NCBI RefSeq assembly: GCF_023955655.1
Contig: NZ_JAMXHT010000013.1
Coordinates: 1 to 41,369, forward strand
DNA length: 41,369 nucleotides
Origin: Ralstonia soli
GTDB lineage: Bacteria; Pseudomonadota; Gammaproteobacteria; Burkholderiales; Burkholderiaceae
Reading direction: 5' to 3'
Position numbers and translations under genes: made by a program. The stretch's first letter is position 1. Each line of letters opens with the position of its first letter. The notes beneath the pieces were generated by a model that was not told where the DNA came from, ran no database searches, and was given only the letters and a program-made list of their open reading frames with translations. Shown here one piece after another: positions 10,174 to 17,981 of the stretch.

Positions 10174-11178
10174 ATGAAGCGTTCGAATACAAATACATTT
10201 TTCCATGCTGCTTTGGTCGCATTATTGGGTTCCGTGACTGCAGCAACATGGGCGGCGGCGCCTTGCCAGAGCATCGCAGGGACTTATTCCGGAACCTTCG
10301 ACGCCAAGAATTCGACAGCCGAGGGACCCGCGAGTGTTCCCGGAATATGGACAATCGACATGGACATGGATTGCCGTGTCATCGGGTCCGTAATGACGGA
10401 AGCCATCGGTAGCTGGAAAAAATTGACCGGAGAGTACAAGCCGACGGGGGCACCCAATGCGACATTCGCGCCGGAACGGCTTCAGGCAACGGCATACGAA
10501 AGCGGCGGGAGTATTCTTCTCGGCGGTGTTCCCGACTCCGACAAGGGCCTGGTTCGCATCAACAAACGATATACCGGCGTCTTGCGGGTGACATCGATTG
10601 ACCAGACGTCTGCCGGCACGGCAATGCTGCATTCAAAAGCCAACAATCAGGACATTGAACTCAGTGTGCTGAGCGAGGAGAAGGCCCAGCGCCTCTTCGA
10701 TTTCCTCGCAGCCAGGCCGGACATCCGATACGACTGGTTGTACGAGGGGGCAATGTACCGTGCGCAAAAGATGGCCTTGCTGCTGGACGATCGCTTGGTC
10801 ACGTCTGGAAAGGCGTTCGTAGAAGGGGCGTTCTACCTGGACCCCAAGCCCGAGTTTGCCGCGCTCAAAGGGATGGCACCGGTGTGGTTTCACGTGGCGC
10901 CGGTCGTTCTGGTCAGGCGCGGGTCGGAAAACGTGCCCTACATTTTGGATCCGTCCTTGTTTTCCAAGCCAGTTCCACACACGGTCTGGAAGGAAAAGCT
11001 CTTGGCCAAGCCCAAGTCGAAACTCAAGCAAGAGTATTACACCAACCGCTTCGCCTACACGCCCGACGACAAGAATGCCAAGCTCGATGACTATCAAGAA
11101 GATGCCCTGAATGACATGGATCGCGGGCTGCGCAACATCGCTCGTGATGCTTACGTTCTTGAGAGCATGAAACGATAG
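10174..11178 (+). CDS. exported protein-glutaminase-like protein lacking the catalytic Cys
   Basis: This 334-residue protein has a signal peptide (FFHAALVALLGSVTAATWAA). Residues about 185-275 align by eye with protein-glutaminase, the bacterial enzyme that deamidates protein glutamines with a Cys-His-Asp triad. The matching features are an RAxKM helix, KAFVEG, WFHVAPVVLV with His240, and YILDPSLFSKPV followed by TVW, with Asp259. The enzyme has DGCYARAH at the nucleophile. Here the segment is EGAMYRAQ and the Cys position is Ala193 (codon 10750-10752). His and Asp are kept, so the fold is likely intact but classical deamidation is not expected. The N-terminal part (residues 27-160) is unrecognised. 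It could be a binding or inhibitor pseudoenzyme. Confidence 0.7.
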   Translation: MKRSNTNTFFHAALVALLGSVTAATWAAAPCQSIAGTYSGTFDAKNSTAEGPASVPGIWTIDMDMDCRVIGSVMTEAIGSWKKLTGEYKPTGAPNATFAPERLQATAYESGGSILLGGVPDSDKGLVRINKRYTGVLRVTSIDQTSAGTAMLHSKANNQDIELSVLSEEKAQRLFDFLAARPDIRYDWLYEGAMYRAQKMALLLDDRLVTSGKAFVEGAFYLDPKPEFAALKGMAPVWFHVAPVVLVRRGSENVPYILDPSLFSKPVPHTVWKEKLLAKPKSKLKQEYYTNRFAYTPDDKNAKLDDYQEDALNDMDRGLRNIARDAYVLESMKR

Positions 11179-11250
11179 CTGTTGCCTTGACCGCGTGATT
11201 GTGTACCTCCGTGCCAGGGCGGGGTGATCAGATTGATTTGCTGAGTGTCT

Positions 11251-11583
11251 TTACTGCGAGGCGCCGGTAGCATGTGACATCGCTGCCCTCGCCTTGGCAT
11301 TGGCCTCAGCTTCGGCCTTGTGCCGAGCCGCCTCGCGTTTTGGATCGGGGTGCGCTTACCGGCTCCAGACCGCCGCATGGCAGTGGTCGTTCTCTTGGCG
11401 GGTTGTCGCTAACACGCGTCGTTGCGCTGCCAGGTATGTTGATCGAGACAGGCTTGCAACGCTGCGGTGGCCATCCGGTGGCATGCCTGGAATTCGTCGG
11501 CAATGGGGGGATGCCGACCCACCCAAGCTCACGCAAAGCGGGGCGGATGCCAGCAGGGTGCGGAGCAATCCACGGGATATCAT
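11251..11583 (-). pseudogene. decayed inverted paralogue of the small exported protein at 12516
   Basis: On the minus strand an ATG at 11583 begins a signal peptide (LLRTLLASAPLCVSLGGSAS). The frame then breaks at a run of six C. In a neighbouring frame DEFQACHRMATAALQAC follows, matching DEFQMCGRMKRTSLHAC of the gene at 12516. The first frame resumes with CHAAVWSR, where the intact copy has CRAAVWARY; its Tyr codon TAC is TAA here. After the stop, HPDPKREAARHKAEAEANAK continues the match, ending at TAA 11251-11253. At least two frameshifts and one nonsense change make it a pseudogene. The rest of 11179-11930 shows no other gene. Confidence 0.75.
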
Positions 11584-11930
11584 CGGCGTTATCGTTATTC
11601 CTGGACCATTGGCAATACGTTATGGAGCGAGGGTATTGCCGGACGTCGGTACCTCCTTCGAGTGGAGAAGGGGGCTCGGTCGCCGTGCCGCTCCAGGCCG
11701 TGCTGATCTTCGTCCGATGTTTGTAATGACGATTTCATCCACATGAAGGATGAACGGTAGCTTCGGCGTCAGCACAATCCATTCGACTTACTCCTTAGAA
11801 TGGGTGCCGGGGAAGGAGTGATGCCCACTCGAATTGCGATGGCGGTCGATATGCTTGCCGTGTCAATTTGAAGCGGCGGCAGGAGAACACTGATGGATTG
11901 GCGAACATCAGTCCAAAAAGGAGTCTTGCG

Positions 11931-12494
11931 ATGCCGGTGTTGAATCGGATCGGTGTCCGATTGCTAGGCTTTGCGATCGTGCTTTTCTTGCTGCAGGGCT
12001 GCATCAGCAGCCACTACGAGCAGCACCCGGCAGCGGCGGAACACACGTCTCGCAACTTGGCCGGCCGGCCACGGCTGATGCTCTCCATCACCGAATCCTT
12101 CGGTACTTCAGATGGCAGCCAGTGCAATCTGAATGATGCCTCGGCCATACAGCAGCAGACTAGCTTGGCGCTGACGGAAAACGACGTGGCAGCTTGGGAA
12201 CCCTACGGCGCGCGCTGGATGCTGGACCCGACGCGGTACAACGAATCGAACATGATGGGCCGCTTGAGCGGCCATTGTTTCGTGCTCTCAATCGATGGCA
12301 AGGTCGTTAGTAGCGGGGTGGTTCTGTGGGTGTACACCGGGCAGTTGACCGGCTATGACACCCTCAACGTCATTCCCAAGGACGGCACGCTGACCCTGCA
12401 ATTGACGCGGGGCAATCATCGCAACATTTCACTTCTGCACGCGCAGGCACTGGGTGAAATTCTGGGCGGCAAGCCGCCGATTCAATCCAAATAA
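11931..12494 (+). CDS. putative outer-membrane lipoprotein
   Basis: This 187-residue protein starts at ATG 11931 with AAAAGGAG at 11916-11923; the frame is open upstream but that start is weaker. The signal sequence ends in LLQGC, a lipobox, so Cys24 should be lipidated. The mature part has no motif I know. Blocks such as SGHCFVLSIDGKVVSSGVVLW and TLTLQLTRGNHRNISLLHAQ suggest a small beta-rich domain. It leads a run of closely spaced plus-strand genes to 17164, probably one or two transcripts. Confidence 0.6.
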   Translation: MPVLNRIGVRLLGFAIVLFLLQGCISSHYEQHPAAAEHTSRNLAGRPRLMLSITESFGTSDGSQCNLNDASAIQQQTSLALTENDVAAWEPYGARWMLDPTRYNESNMMGRLSGHCFVLSIDGKVVSSGVVLWVYTGQLTGYDTLNVIPKDGTLTLQLTRGNHRNISLLHAQALGEILGGKPPIQSK

Positions 12495-12515
12495 GAGCGA
12501 GGCATTGGGTCGATC

Positions 12516-12872
12516 ATGACGCGGACGACTTTTCCGTCGATGCGAGACATCGTGTTGTGCATGGTGTTGCTGTGTGGCGGCTCAATGGCCGTGGCATCGC
12601 CGACTTCCGATGAGTTCCAGATGTGCGGCCGAATGAAGAGGACATCGTTGCACGCCTGTTTGGGGAAACAGCCCTCGCAGCACGACAACGCGTGTCAGCA
12701 ACGCGCCCAGCACGAAGAAGAGCGTTGTCGCGCAGCTGTCTGGGCACGGTACGCTCGGCCGGATCCTGCATATGAGGCTGCGCGTATGGCTGCCCAGCGC
12801 AAAGCTGAGGCCGAAGCGCGGGCTGCCATGGAGCAGGCGAAGTCCTCGCACGGGACGGGCGCCGCGCCATGA
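12516..12872 (+). CDS. small exported Cys-containing protein, intact copy
   Basis: This 118-residue protein has a signal peptide (RDIVLCMVLLCGGSMAVAS). The mature part has an N-terminal segment with spaced cysteines (FQMCGRMKR, LHACLG, NACQQRA, RCRAA), then a Lys/Glu/Ala-rich helix (AQRKAEAEARAAMEQAK). No known family is recognised. It lies 21 bases after the lipoprotein gene. A decayed relative lies on the opposite strand at 11251-11583, which supports this being a real gene. The start could also be ATG 12540; neither has a strong ribosome site. Confidence 0.6.
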   Translation: MTRTTFPSMRDIVLCMVLLCGGSMAVASPTSDEFQMCGRMKRTSLHACLGKQPSQHDNACQQRAQHEEERCRAAVWARYARPDPAYEAARMAAQRKAEAEARAAMEQAKSSHGTGAAP

Positions 12873-13002
12873 AGCCGGCGCATCCTGTCCATACAGTTCT
12901 TGAAATCCACAAGGGCAGCTTCTCCCATCCCCCTCTTGCAGGGTATGGACCAGGATGCAACGCGTAAGAATAGAATTTCCCCAGATTTTCAAAGGAGGAA
13001 TC

Positions 13003-13272
13003 ATGAGCGAATTCAAAACGGGAGCGCGGCATCCGGTGCTTATCAAAAAACTGACGAGCGTCTGCCTAGGCTGTTTTTTGGTGTTGAGTGCAACGGGGAC
13101 TTATGCGGGATGCTTCGGTTCAGCAAGCGAGAAAAGATGCCAGGGTGTTCAAAACGCTTCGAAGCAGGCACAAAAAGAGGGTGAGGCCAGAAGGCAAGAG
13201 TATGTAAAAAATGGCGGGAAGTTGCAGGACACCTCAGCATCGACAAAAGCCGCCTCCACCACCTCGAAGTAA
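13003..13272 (+). CDS. small exported protein
   Basis: This 89-residue protein starts at ATG 13003 behind a strong AAAGGAGGA (12991-12999). A signal peptide (LIKKLTSVCLGCFLVLSATGTYA) leads to a short mature chain that begins GCFGSASEKRCQGVQ and is otherwise Lys/Glu/Ser-rich. The function is unknown. It is part of the same gene run as its neighbours. Confidence 0.55.
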   Translation: MSEFKTGARHPVLIKKLTSVCLGCFLVLSATGTYAGCFGSASEKRCQGVQNASKQAQKEGEARRQEYVKNGGKLQDTSASTKAASTTSK

Positions 13273-13295
13273 GAGCGCAAGCGCAATAGACGCCC

Positions 13296-14066
13296 ATGAC
13301 CTTCCGCCATCGAATCCAATGGCCCATTGCGGGATTGTTGATCCTGGGTCAGGCCAGCGCCCTGGCTTGTATCGATCCACGCCGCACGAGCGAGCGTCTG
13401 ACGCCGCGTTTCCAGCCGCCGCTGGTTGAGTTGGCTGCCCAGCCCATGCCGCTGGAGCAGCGCATGCCTGTCGGGGCGGTGTACGCCTATCTGGCACCGG
13501 AGGGCACAGTCGCCAGCGTCCAAGTGATCCGGCAGGGTATGAGCCCGCCGCTGGAGGTGCTGAATCGTGAGACGGTGGACCGACTGGGCTATCCGGCGAC
13601 GGAAGGGTCGCCAGAGCAGCGGTGGGTCTATGTGCACGCCGCAAGCTTCGGCAAGGCCGAATTGCGCCTGCGCACGCCTGCTGGCAAAACCTACGCCGTG
13701 GTGTTGGGCATGATCTATCCGCACGAGCAACCCGAGGGCGAGCCCCGGCGGCTGGAGGTTGCCGGCAGCGACGGCGAGCCGAGCTTTACCGTGGATGCCA
13801 ACAACAACACCTTGTGGCTCAGCCTGCCCGGCCAGGTGGGCGACGGATGGCGCATGACTGCAGGCGACGAGACCACCTTTTCGTTGATCCGCGTGGAACA
13901 ACTGGCCATGCCATATGGCGACGAACCGAGGGTTGGGTTGTTCTTGGAAGCGGGGCGATCGGTGCGCAGCGGGTTGATTGAGCTGCAGTCTGTGCCGGCG
14001 GGCCTGTTCGCTGCCCGCAAGACCTATCGCTTCAAGGTCGATGCGCGACCCGTGCCGACGTGTTGA
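13296..14066 (+). CDS. exported protein of unknown function
   Basis: This 256-residue protein has a signal peptide (IAGLLILGQASALA) followed directly by a Cys. The body is predicted beta-rich. The stretch NTLWLSLPGQVGDGWRM and the end KTYRFKVDARP loosely recall the chagasin-type peptidase inhibitor fold, but the signature loops are not clear, so this is only a suggestion. It sits 23 bases after the previous gene and 27 before the next, so it is probably co-transcribed with both. Confidence 0.6.
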   Translation: MTFRHRIQWPIAGLLILGQASALACIDPRRTSERLTPRFQPPLVELAAQPMPLEQRMPVGAVYAYLAPEGTVASVQVIRQGMSPPLEVLNRETVDRLGYPATEGSPEQRWVYVHAASFGKAELRLRTPAGKTYAVVLGMIYPHEQPEGEPRRLEVAGSDGEPSFTVDANNNTLWLSLPGQVGDGWRMTAGDETTFSLIRVEQLAMPYGDEPRVGLFLEAGRSVRSGLIELQSVPAGLFAARKTYRFKVDARPVPTC

Positions 14067-14093
14067 GCAGAGCCCGATCACAAGGTGACAAGG

Positions 14094-14765
14094 ATGCAGA
14101 AAGCGTTGAGGGTGGGACGTGGGCTCGTGTTGATTTTGGCGTGGGGCGTGCTGGTGTGCGGCACGGTGCATGCCGACGTGACGCCACCCCACATTGCGAA
14201 TGCGTGGGCGCGATTGCGGGACAACCCGAAAACCTACGACCAGGCAGACCAGTTCTGCCGTGGCAAGCGGTTGGATGACGCCTGCGAACTGCCGGGCAAT
14301 CCGTTACAAGGCGGCGGGGCGGGCGTGTGCCGGTCGTCGGTCAATGCCCGCGGCGAAATCGAGCGAGCCTGCGTCCGCACCACGCGCGTGGAGATCGACA
14401 GCGGTGTTGCGTCGGGCGGGTTCGTCGCCAGCCCGTCGTTGTGCAAGTCCTACATCGAGTGGGTGCAGCGCGGCAAATCTTCCGAACCCCCGCCCGTGCT
14501 GCCCTATGGCTGCGAGCCTCCCGCGCAGCCGTTGACCGACCGTTTCTGCAAAGGCAAGGCCGTCGGGGATGCCTGTGCCGTGGAGATGCGGGTAGACGGA
14601 AAGCCGGAACAATATCCGGGCACTTGCGCGAGTGAACGGCAGAGCGAGCGTTTCTATTACATGGGGTACCGAGAAGCCCACCGAGAGGTCATGAGCTGCG
14701 TGTCGCCGGCAGCGTTCGAGCGCCAGTTCAGTCCGGCGAGCTGGCTGGACAAGCTTCGGCAATAG
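14094..14765 (+). CDS. exported Cys-rich protein with two internal repeats, copy 1
   Basis: This 223-residue protein has a signal peptide (GLVLILAWGVLVCGTVHA). ATG 14094 is preferred, with AAGGTG six bases upstream; GTG 14085 is the alternative. The mature chain holds two similar units, DQFCRGKRLDDAC...GAGVC and DRFCKGKAVGDAC...YPGTC. This is a repeated pattern D-x-FC-x-GK-x4-AC followed by G-x-C, which should form disulfides in the periplasm. It ends in PASWLDKLRQ. A full relative lies on the minus strand at 19302-19949 and the 3' end of a third at 19980-20068. In both full copies a small membrane-protein gene follows 10 bases later. The family and function are unrecognised. Confidence 0.7.
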   Translation: MQKALRVGRGLVLILAWGVLVCGTVHADVTPPHIANAWARLRDNPKTYDQADQFCRGKRLDDACELPGNPLQGGGAGVCRSSVNARGEIERACVRTTRVEIDSGVASGGFVASPSLCKSYIEWVQRGKSSEPPPVLPYGCEPPAQPLTDRFCKGKAVGDACAVEMRVDGKPEQYPGTCASERQSERFYYMGYREAHREVMSCVSPAAFERQFSPASWLDKLRQ

Positions 14766-14775
14766 GGAGCGCTGC

Positions 14776-15096
14776 GTGACGCAATGGCAGGCGATGGCGC
14801 TGTCCTGGCTGGTGGAGCTACCGCTATTGCTAGCGTTGCTGTGGCGCCGCCGTATGTGGCGCGTGTGCCTGTTCGGCCTGCTGGCCACAGGGCTGAGCCA
14901 TCCAGTGGCATGGCGAGCGGTTAGCTATTTGTCGCCGCACGACTACACGCAGGGGCTGTGGACGATCGAATTGGGTGTGGTGCTGCTGGAAGCGTGTGTG
15001 CTGTGGCTGGGCGTGACAAGGGCATGGAGACCAGCGCTGGGCGCGTCGGCCGTGGCCAATCTGGCGTCGTTCATGGCGGGGTGGGCGTTATGGTGA
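14776..15096 (+). CDS. small polytopic membrane protein with SHPVAW motif, copy 1
   Basis: This 106-residue protein starts at GTG 14776 with AGGGAG six bases upstream. It has three or four hydrophobic helices. Conserved points shared with the minus-strand copy at 18965 are LSHPVAWR near residue 42, a Tyr, then W-x-IE and an EA pair in the next helix, and ANLAS near the C terminus. His and Glu inside the membrane suggest a functional polar site. The neighbour upstream is always the Cys-rich protein, so the two likely work together. The function is unknown. Confidence 0.65.
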   Translation: MTQWQAMALSWLVELPLLLALLWRRRMWRVCLFGLLATGLSHPVAWRAVSYLSPHDYTQGLWTIELGVVLLEACVLWLGVTRAWRPALGASAVANLASFMAGWALW

Positions 15097-16043
15097 GCCG
15101 CTCGCTGGGTGGCTTTGTGGTGCTGGCTACTGTGCTGGCAATGCTGGCGCCAGGGCCGTTATATGTGTGCGCGTTGGCGGTGTTCGGGCTGCCTCATGTC
15201 GTCTGGGAATTGGGCTTTCTGCGCAGCCGCTATTTCGCCCGCTGGCCGGCGGGGTGGTGGGGCGTGTTGATACTGGTGCTGCTGACGCACGCCGCGCTAC
15301 GGGCCCTGGCCTGGATTGGCGTGGTATCGGGGCAAGCGCAACAGGTGCTGGACCTGCTGGCGCTCGCGACGCTGATGCTGGTCGTAGTTGCCGCGCCCAA
15401 GGGGGTGGGCTGGCCAGCGCGGTTGGCGGCATTGCTGGCGTCGGGCGCGGTGTGGGCGGCGCTGGAGTGCGGGCGCATTGGCGAGGTGCTGCTGGCGCTG
15501 GCTTTGCTCCACAACTTCACGCCCGTGGCCTTTGCCTGGGACATGGCCCGCGACACCTCGCGCTACCGATCGCAGGCGCAGGTGGCAAGCCTGGTGTTCA
15601 TGCTGCCGTTAGGACTTGTTGCATTGGGGGGCGTAGGTTGGTGGCCTGCGCCATTGTCTGGCTTGGGCCTGGGCTGGCTGGAAGGCCAGGTGCCCGACCT
15701 TTCCGATGCCGGTACTGGTGGCGACGCGCTGCGCGCAGCATTGCTCAGCGCAGCGGTGCTGGCCCAATGCCTGCACTACTACTACGTACTGAAAGTATTG
15801 CCCCGCGCAGAAGGGGAGCGCACCGGGCATGCGCCTGTGCCGTACTGGCTGTGTGCCTGCACCGCGGTGCTGACCGCTGGCCTGGTCATCTATTTCGTGC
15901 AGCACTTTGGCGGCGCGCGCCAGTTGTACGGGGTGGCGTCCGGCTTCCATGCATGGCTGGAGTGGCCCCTTCTCGTACTCGCGTTATGCTCGCGCCCGTT
16001 ACGGATCGCGGGCCGGTCCGATTTTTTAACTGTTACCGGATGA
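15090..16043 (+). CDS. polytopic membrane protein
   Basis: This 317-residue protein has about eight or nine membrane segments. The start ATG 15090 overlaps the previous stop (ATGGTGA), which shows coupling. Histidines occur near helix ends in GLPHVVWELGFLRSRYF, LLHNFTPVAFAWD, CLHYYYVLKVLPR and FHAWLEWP. This spread of membrane His residues faintly recalls the Brp/Blh carotene-dioxygenase family, but I cannot confirm that. No counterpart is found in the minus-strand copy of the module. Confidence 0.65.
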   Translation: MVSRSLGGFVVLATVLAMLAPGPLYVCALAVFGLPHVVWELGFLRSRYFARWPAGWWGVLILVLLTHAALRALAWIGVVSGQAQQVLDLLALATLMLVVVAAPKGVGWPARLAALLASGAVWAALECGRIGEVLLALALLHNFTPVAFAWDMARDTSRYRSQAQVASLVFMLPLGLVALGGVGWWPAPLSGLGLGWLEGQVPDLSDAGTGGDALRAALLSAAVLAQCLHYYYVLKVLPRAEGERTGHAPVPYWLCACTAVLTAGLVIYFVQHFGGARQLYGVASGFHAWLEWPLLVLALCSRPLRIAGRSDFLTVTG

Positions 16044-17164
16044 TTCCGATCATGCTCCGACCTTCTCTTCTTCTTGGCTGCCTATCCGTCGCCGTGCTCG
16101 GCACCGCGCAGGCCGAGGCGCCGCGCGTGATCGACGTGCCTGCCGGCAGCTTCTACGTCGTCAATGGCGTGAACGTGCGCAATGGCAATTACTCCACCAC
16201 CTTCAGTACGCTGAGGGATGCGGACGATCCTGCAGGCGAACCCTTCCATCGCGTCTATAACTCCTTCTCCGACCATCAGGGTGCTTACGGCTTGGGTTGG
16301 TCGACGGTGATGGATAGCCGGATCGAGCTCGCGGAATATAGCGATGATCTCGCGCTCGACCTGAAGGAGAACGGCGTCGCTGCGACCACACAATATGTTG
16401 TCCAGCCGGGCGGACCGGGCAGCGGGCGGACCAAGGCAATGGAGAAGGGCCGTATCGATATCCAGATGGAATACAAGTTTCAAGTCCACCAGGTTGCCAC
16501 GCGCCGCGAAATGATGCAGACAGATTTTTACAGGGAGGCGGTGAAGCGAGGCGAGCTGAAACCGTTCAGCGAGAGCTCGATGCGTGATCCGGCCTATCCA
16601 TCGATGGAGCCGGTGATTCCTGAAGGCGCGGTGTTCGTTGCCAAAAACACGTTCCAGGGCGATACCTGCCGCGGGAAGAGCCGGATCGTGCGCCAGGGCG
16701 GCAACCTGATCCGTACCTACCCTGAAGGGTGCGGCATCGCCCGGGAAATCTACACCCTCAACGGCGAGTGCATCCGCGTAGATAACAAGGCAGGCGATAC
16801 CCTGACGATCACCAAGGATCCCGCTACGAGGCGGGTGACTTCCGTTCGCGATGAAAAGGGCGGGACGATCCGCTTCCAATACGATGCGAAAGGGCGGCTT
16901 GTGCGCGAGTCCAATCCGAAGGGGAACGCGTATGGCTTCGAATATGACGAACGCGACAACATGACGGCCATCATCTATATCGACAACACGAAGAGCCGGA
17001 TGGCCTACGACGACAAAAACCGGGTGACGCTATCGGCCCCGCGCAACCGCCCGGTTGCAAGGTTCGAGTACCGTAAGGACCCTAGCAACCCCGGCATTTC
17101 GATAACGCACGTCAAGATGACCCAGGGCGACCAGACGGAAGAGGTCGATTACCGGTTGCACTGA
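16040..17164 (+). CDS. exported RHS/YD-repeat protein, short
   Basis: This 374-residue protein has a signal peptide (RPSLLLGCLSVAVLGTAQA). ATG 16040 overlaps the previous stop; ATG 16052 is the alternative. The N-terminal part includes NVRNGNYSTTFSTL and GLGWSTVMDSRIEL, typical of the entry of RHS proteins. The second half carries YD repeats (IRFQYDAKGRLVRESNPKGN, YGFEYDERDNMTAI, MAYDDKNRV). Full RHS proteins exceed 1000 residues and end in a variable toxin. This one stops soon after the YD repeats with no toxin domain, so it is either a specialised short form or a truncated one. A Sec signal is also unusual for RHS proteins delivered by type VI secretion. Confidence 0.7.
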   Translation: MIPIMLRPSLLLGCLSVAVLGTAQAEAPRVIDVPAGSFYVVNGVNVRNGNYSTTFSTLRDADDPAGEPFHRVYNSFSDHQGAYGLGWSTVMDSRIELAEYSDDLALDLKENGVAATTQYVVQPGGPGSGRTKAMEKGRIDIQMEYKFQVHQVATRREMMQTDFYREAVKRGELKPFSESSMRDPAYPSMEPVIPEGAVFVAKNTFQGDTCRGKSRIVRQGGNLIRTYPEGCGIAREIYTLNGECIRVDNKAGDTLTITKDPATRRVTSVRDEKGGTIRFQYDAKGRLVRESNPKGNAYGFEYDERDNMTAIIYIDNTKSRMAYDDKNRVTLSAPRNRPVARFEYRKDPSNPGISITHVKMTQGDQTEEVDYRLH

Positions 17165-17359
17165 CGCTTTAGCTCGGCTCGCATCGGTTGCTACTGTGGA
17201 TGCGGGCCGGCAGTCCCGCCAGCCCGAACATGCCCGCGCTGCTTATCCGGCACGGGACACGTCAAATGCGACTCGGCGTCGGCGCAGGCCACCGAGTCGA
17301 CTACCTGCTTCCATGTCCCTCGGCATGTTCCTGCATCGAGACCTCCACGTATTCAGAGG

Positions 17360-17857
17360 CTACTTAGCAAAAGAGTAGTAGAGGTCAACCCGGCGACTTT
17401 CTTCGGGCGATGTCGCATTGTGCCCCTTCACCCTGGAGTGCTCGGCACCGCAAGAGATCACGGTGACCTGAGCGTCAGCGGCGCCACCTTCCAGAAGCAT
17501 CGCGCGCACGGCCTCCGCCCGCTTCAACGCCAGAGCGAGGTCATATTCACGGCTGCCACGTGCATCGGTATGGCCAATGATCTGAACCCGCATATCGGGA
17601 TGCGAAGCTAAGTACTTTGCGTGCGCTGCGATCTCCGGCTTGGCTGCCACTTGGGGCCGGTACTGATCGGCATCAAAATGGAAACGTTGCGGAGAATGGA
17701 TGCCCTCGGGCAGGCCTGACGGGATTGTGAAGCAGAGGTCTTCGGCTGAGCCCTGGTGGGAGGCCCCCGGCGTCGTTCCGTGCGCGGCCGCAATGCCGCA
17801 TAACCCAAGCAGGTAAGCGACGCGTGTAAGGCGCCTGACCATGCGCTGTTTGTTCAT
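17360..17857 (-). CDS. OmpA-like peptidoglycan-binding domain protein
   Basis: This 165-residue protein starts at ATG 17857, with a GGGGGG stretch just upstream on the coding strand. A signal peptide (VAYLLGLCGIAAAHG) leads to an OmpA/MotB-like domain with FHFDADQYRP, IGHTDARGSREYDLALALKR, RAEAVRAML and SRRVDLYYS. These are the peptidoglycan-contacting motifs (TD..GS..Y, RR). It probably anchors in the periplasm or outer membrane. It is convergent with the RHS gene. Confidence 0.8.
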   Translation of the reverse strand: MNKQRMVRRLTRVAYLLGLCGIAAAHGTTPGASHQGSAEDLCFTIPSGLPEGIHSPQRFHFDADQYRPQVAAKPEIAAHAKYLASHPDMRVQIIGHTDARGSREYDLALALKRAEAVRAMLLEGGAADAQVTVISCGAEHSRVKGHNATSPEESRRVDLYYSFAK

Positions 17858-17981
17858 TCGCCCCCCAAATCTGGATTGCCTTGTTCGTCTCGCTGCTGCC
17901 GTGCTATTGCAGACCGCTGGCACTCATTGATGGCAAAAGGTGTGATACACCGAGGTAACGCTCCATGCCTGCCCGCCGCGA

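Noticed and set aside
11294-11746. 150-codon plus-strand frame
   Set aside because: It is antisense to the decayed paralogue at 11251-11583 and has no recognisable protein features.
13149-14192. 347-codon open frame on the minus strand
   Set aside because: It is antisense to three genes with good starts and signal peptides; His/Arg/Gln-rich composition without motifs.
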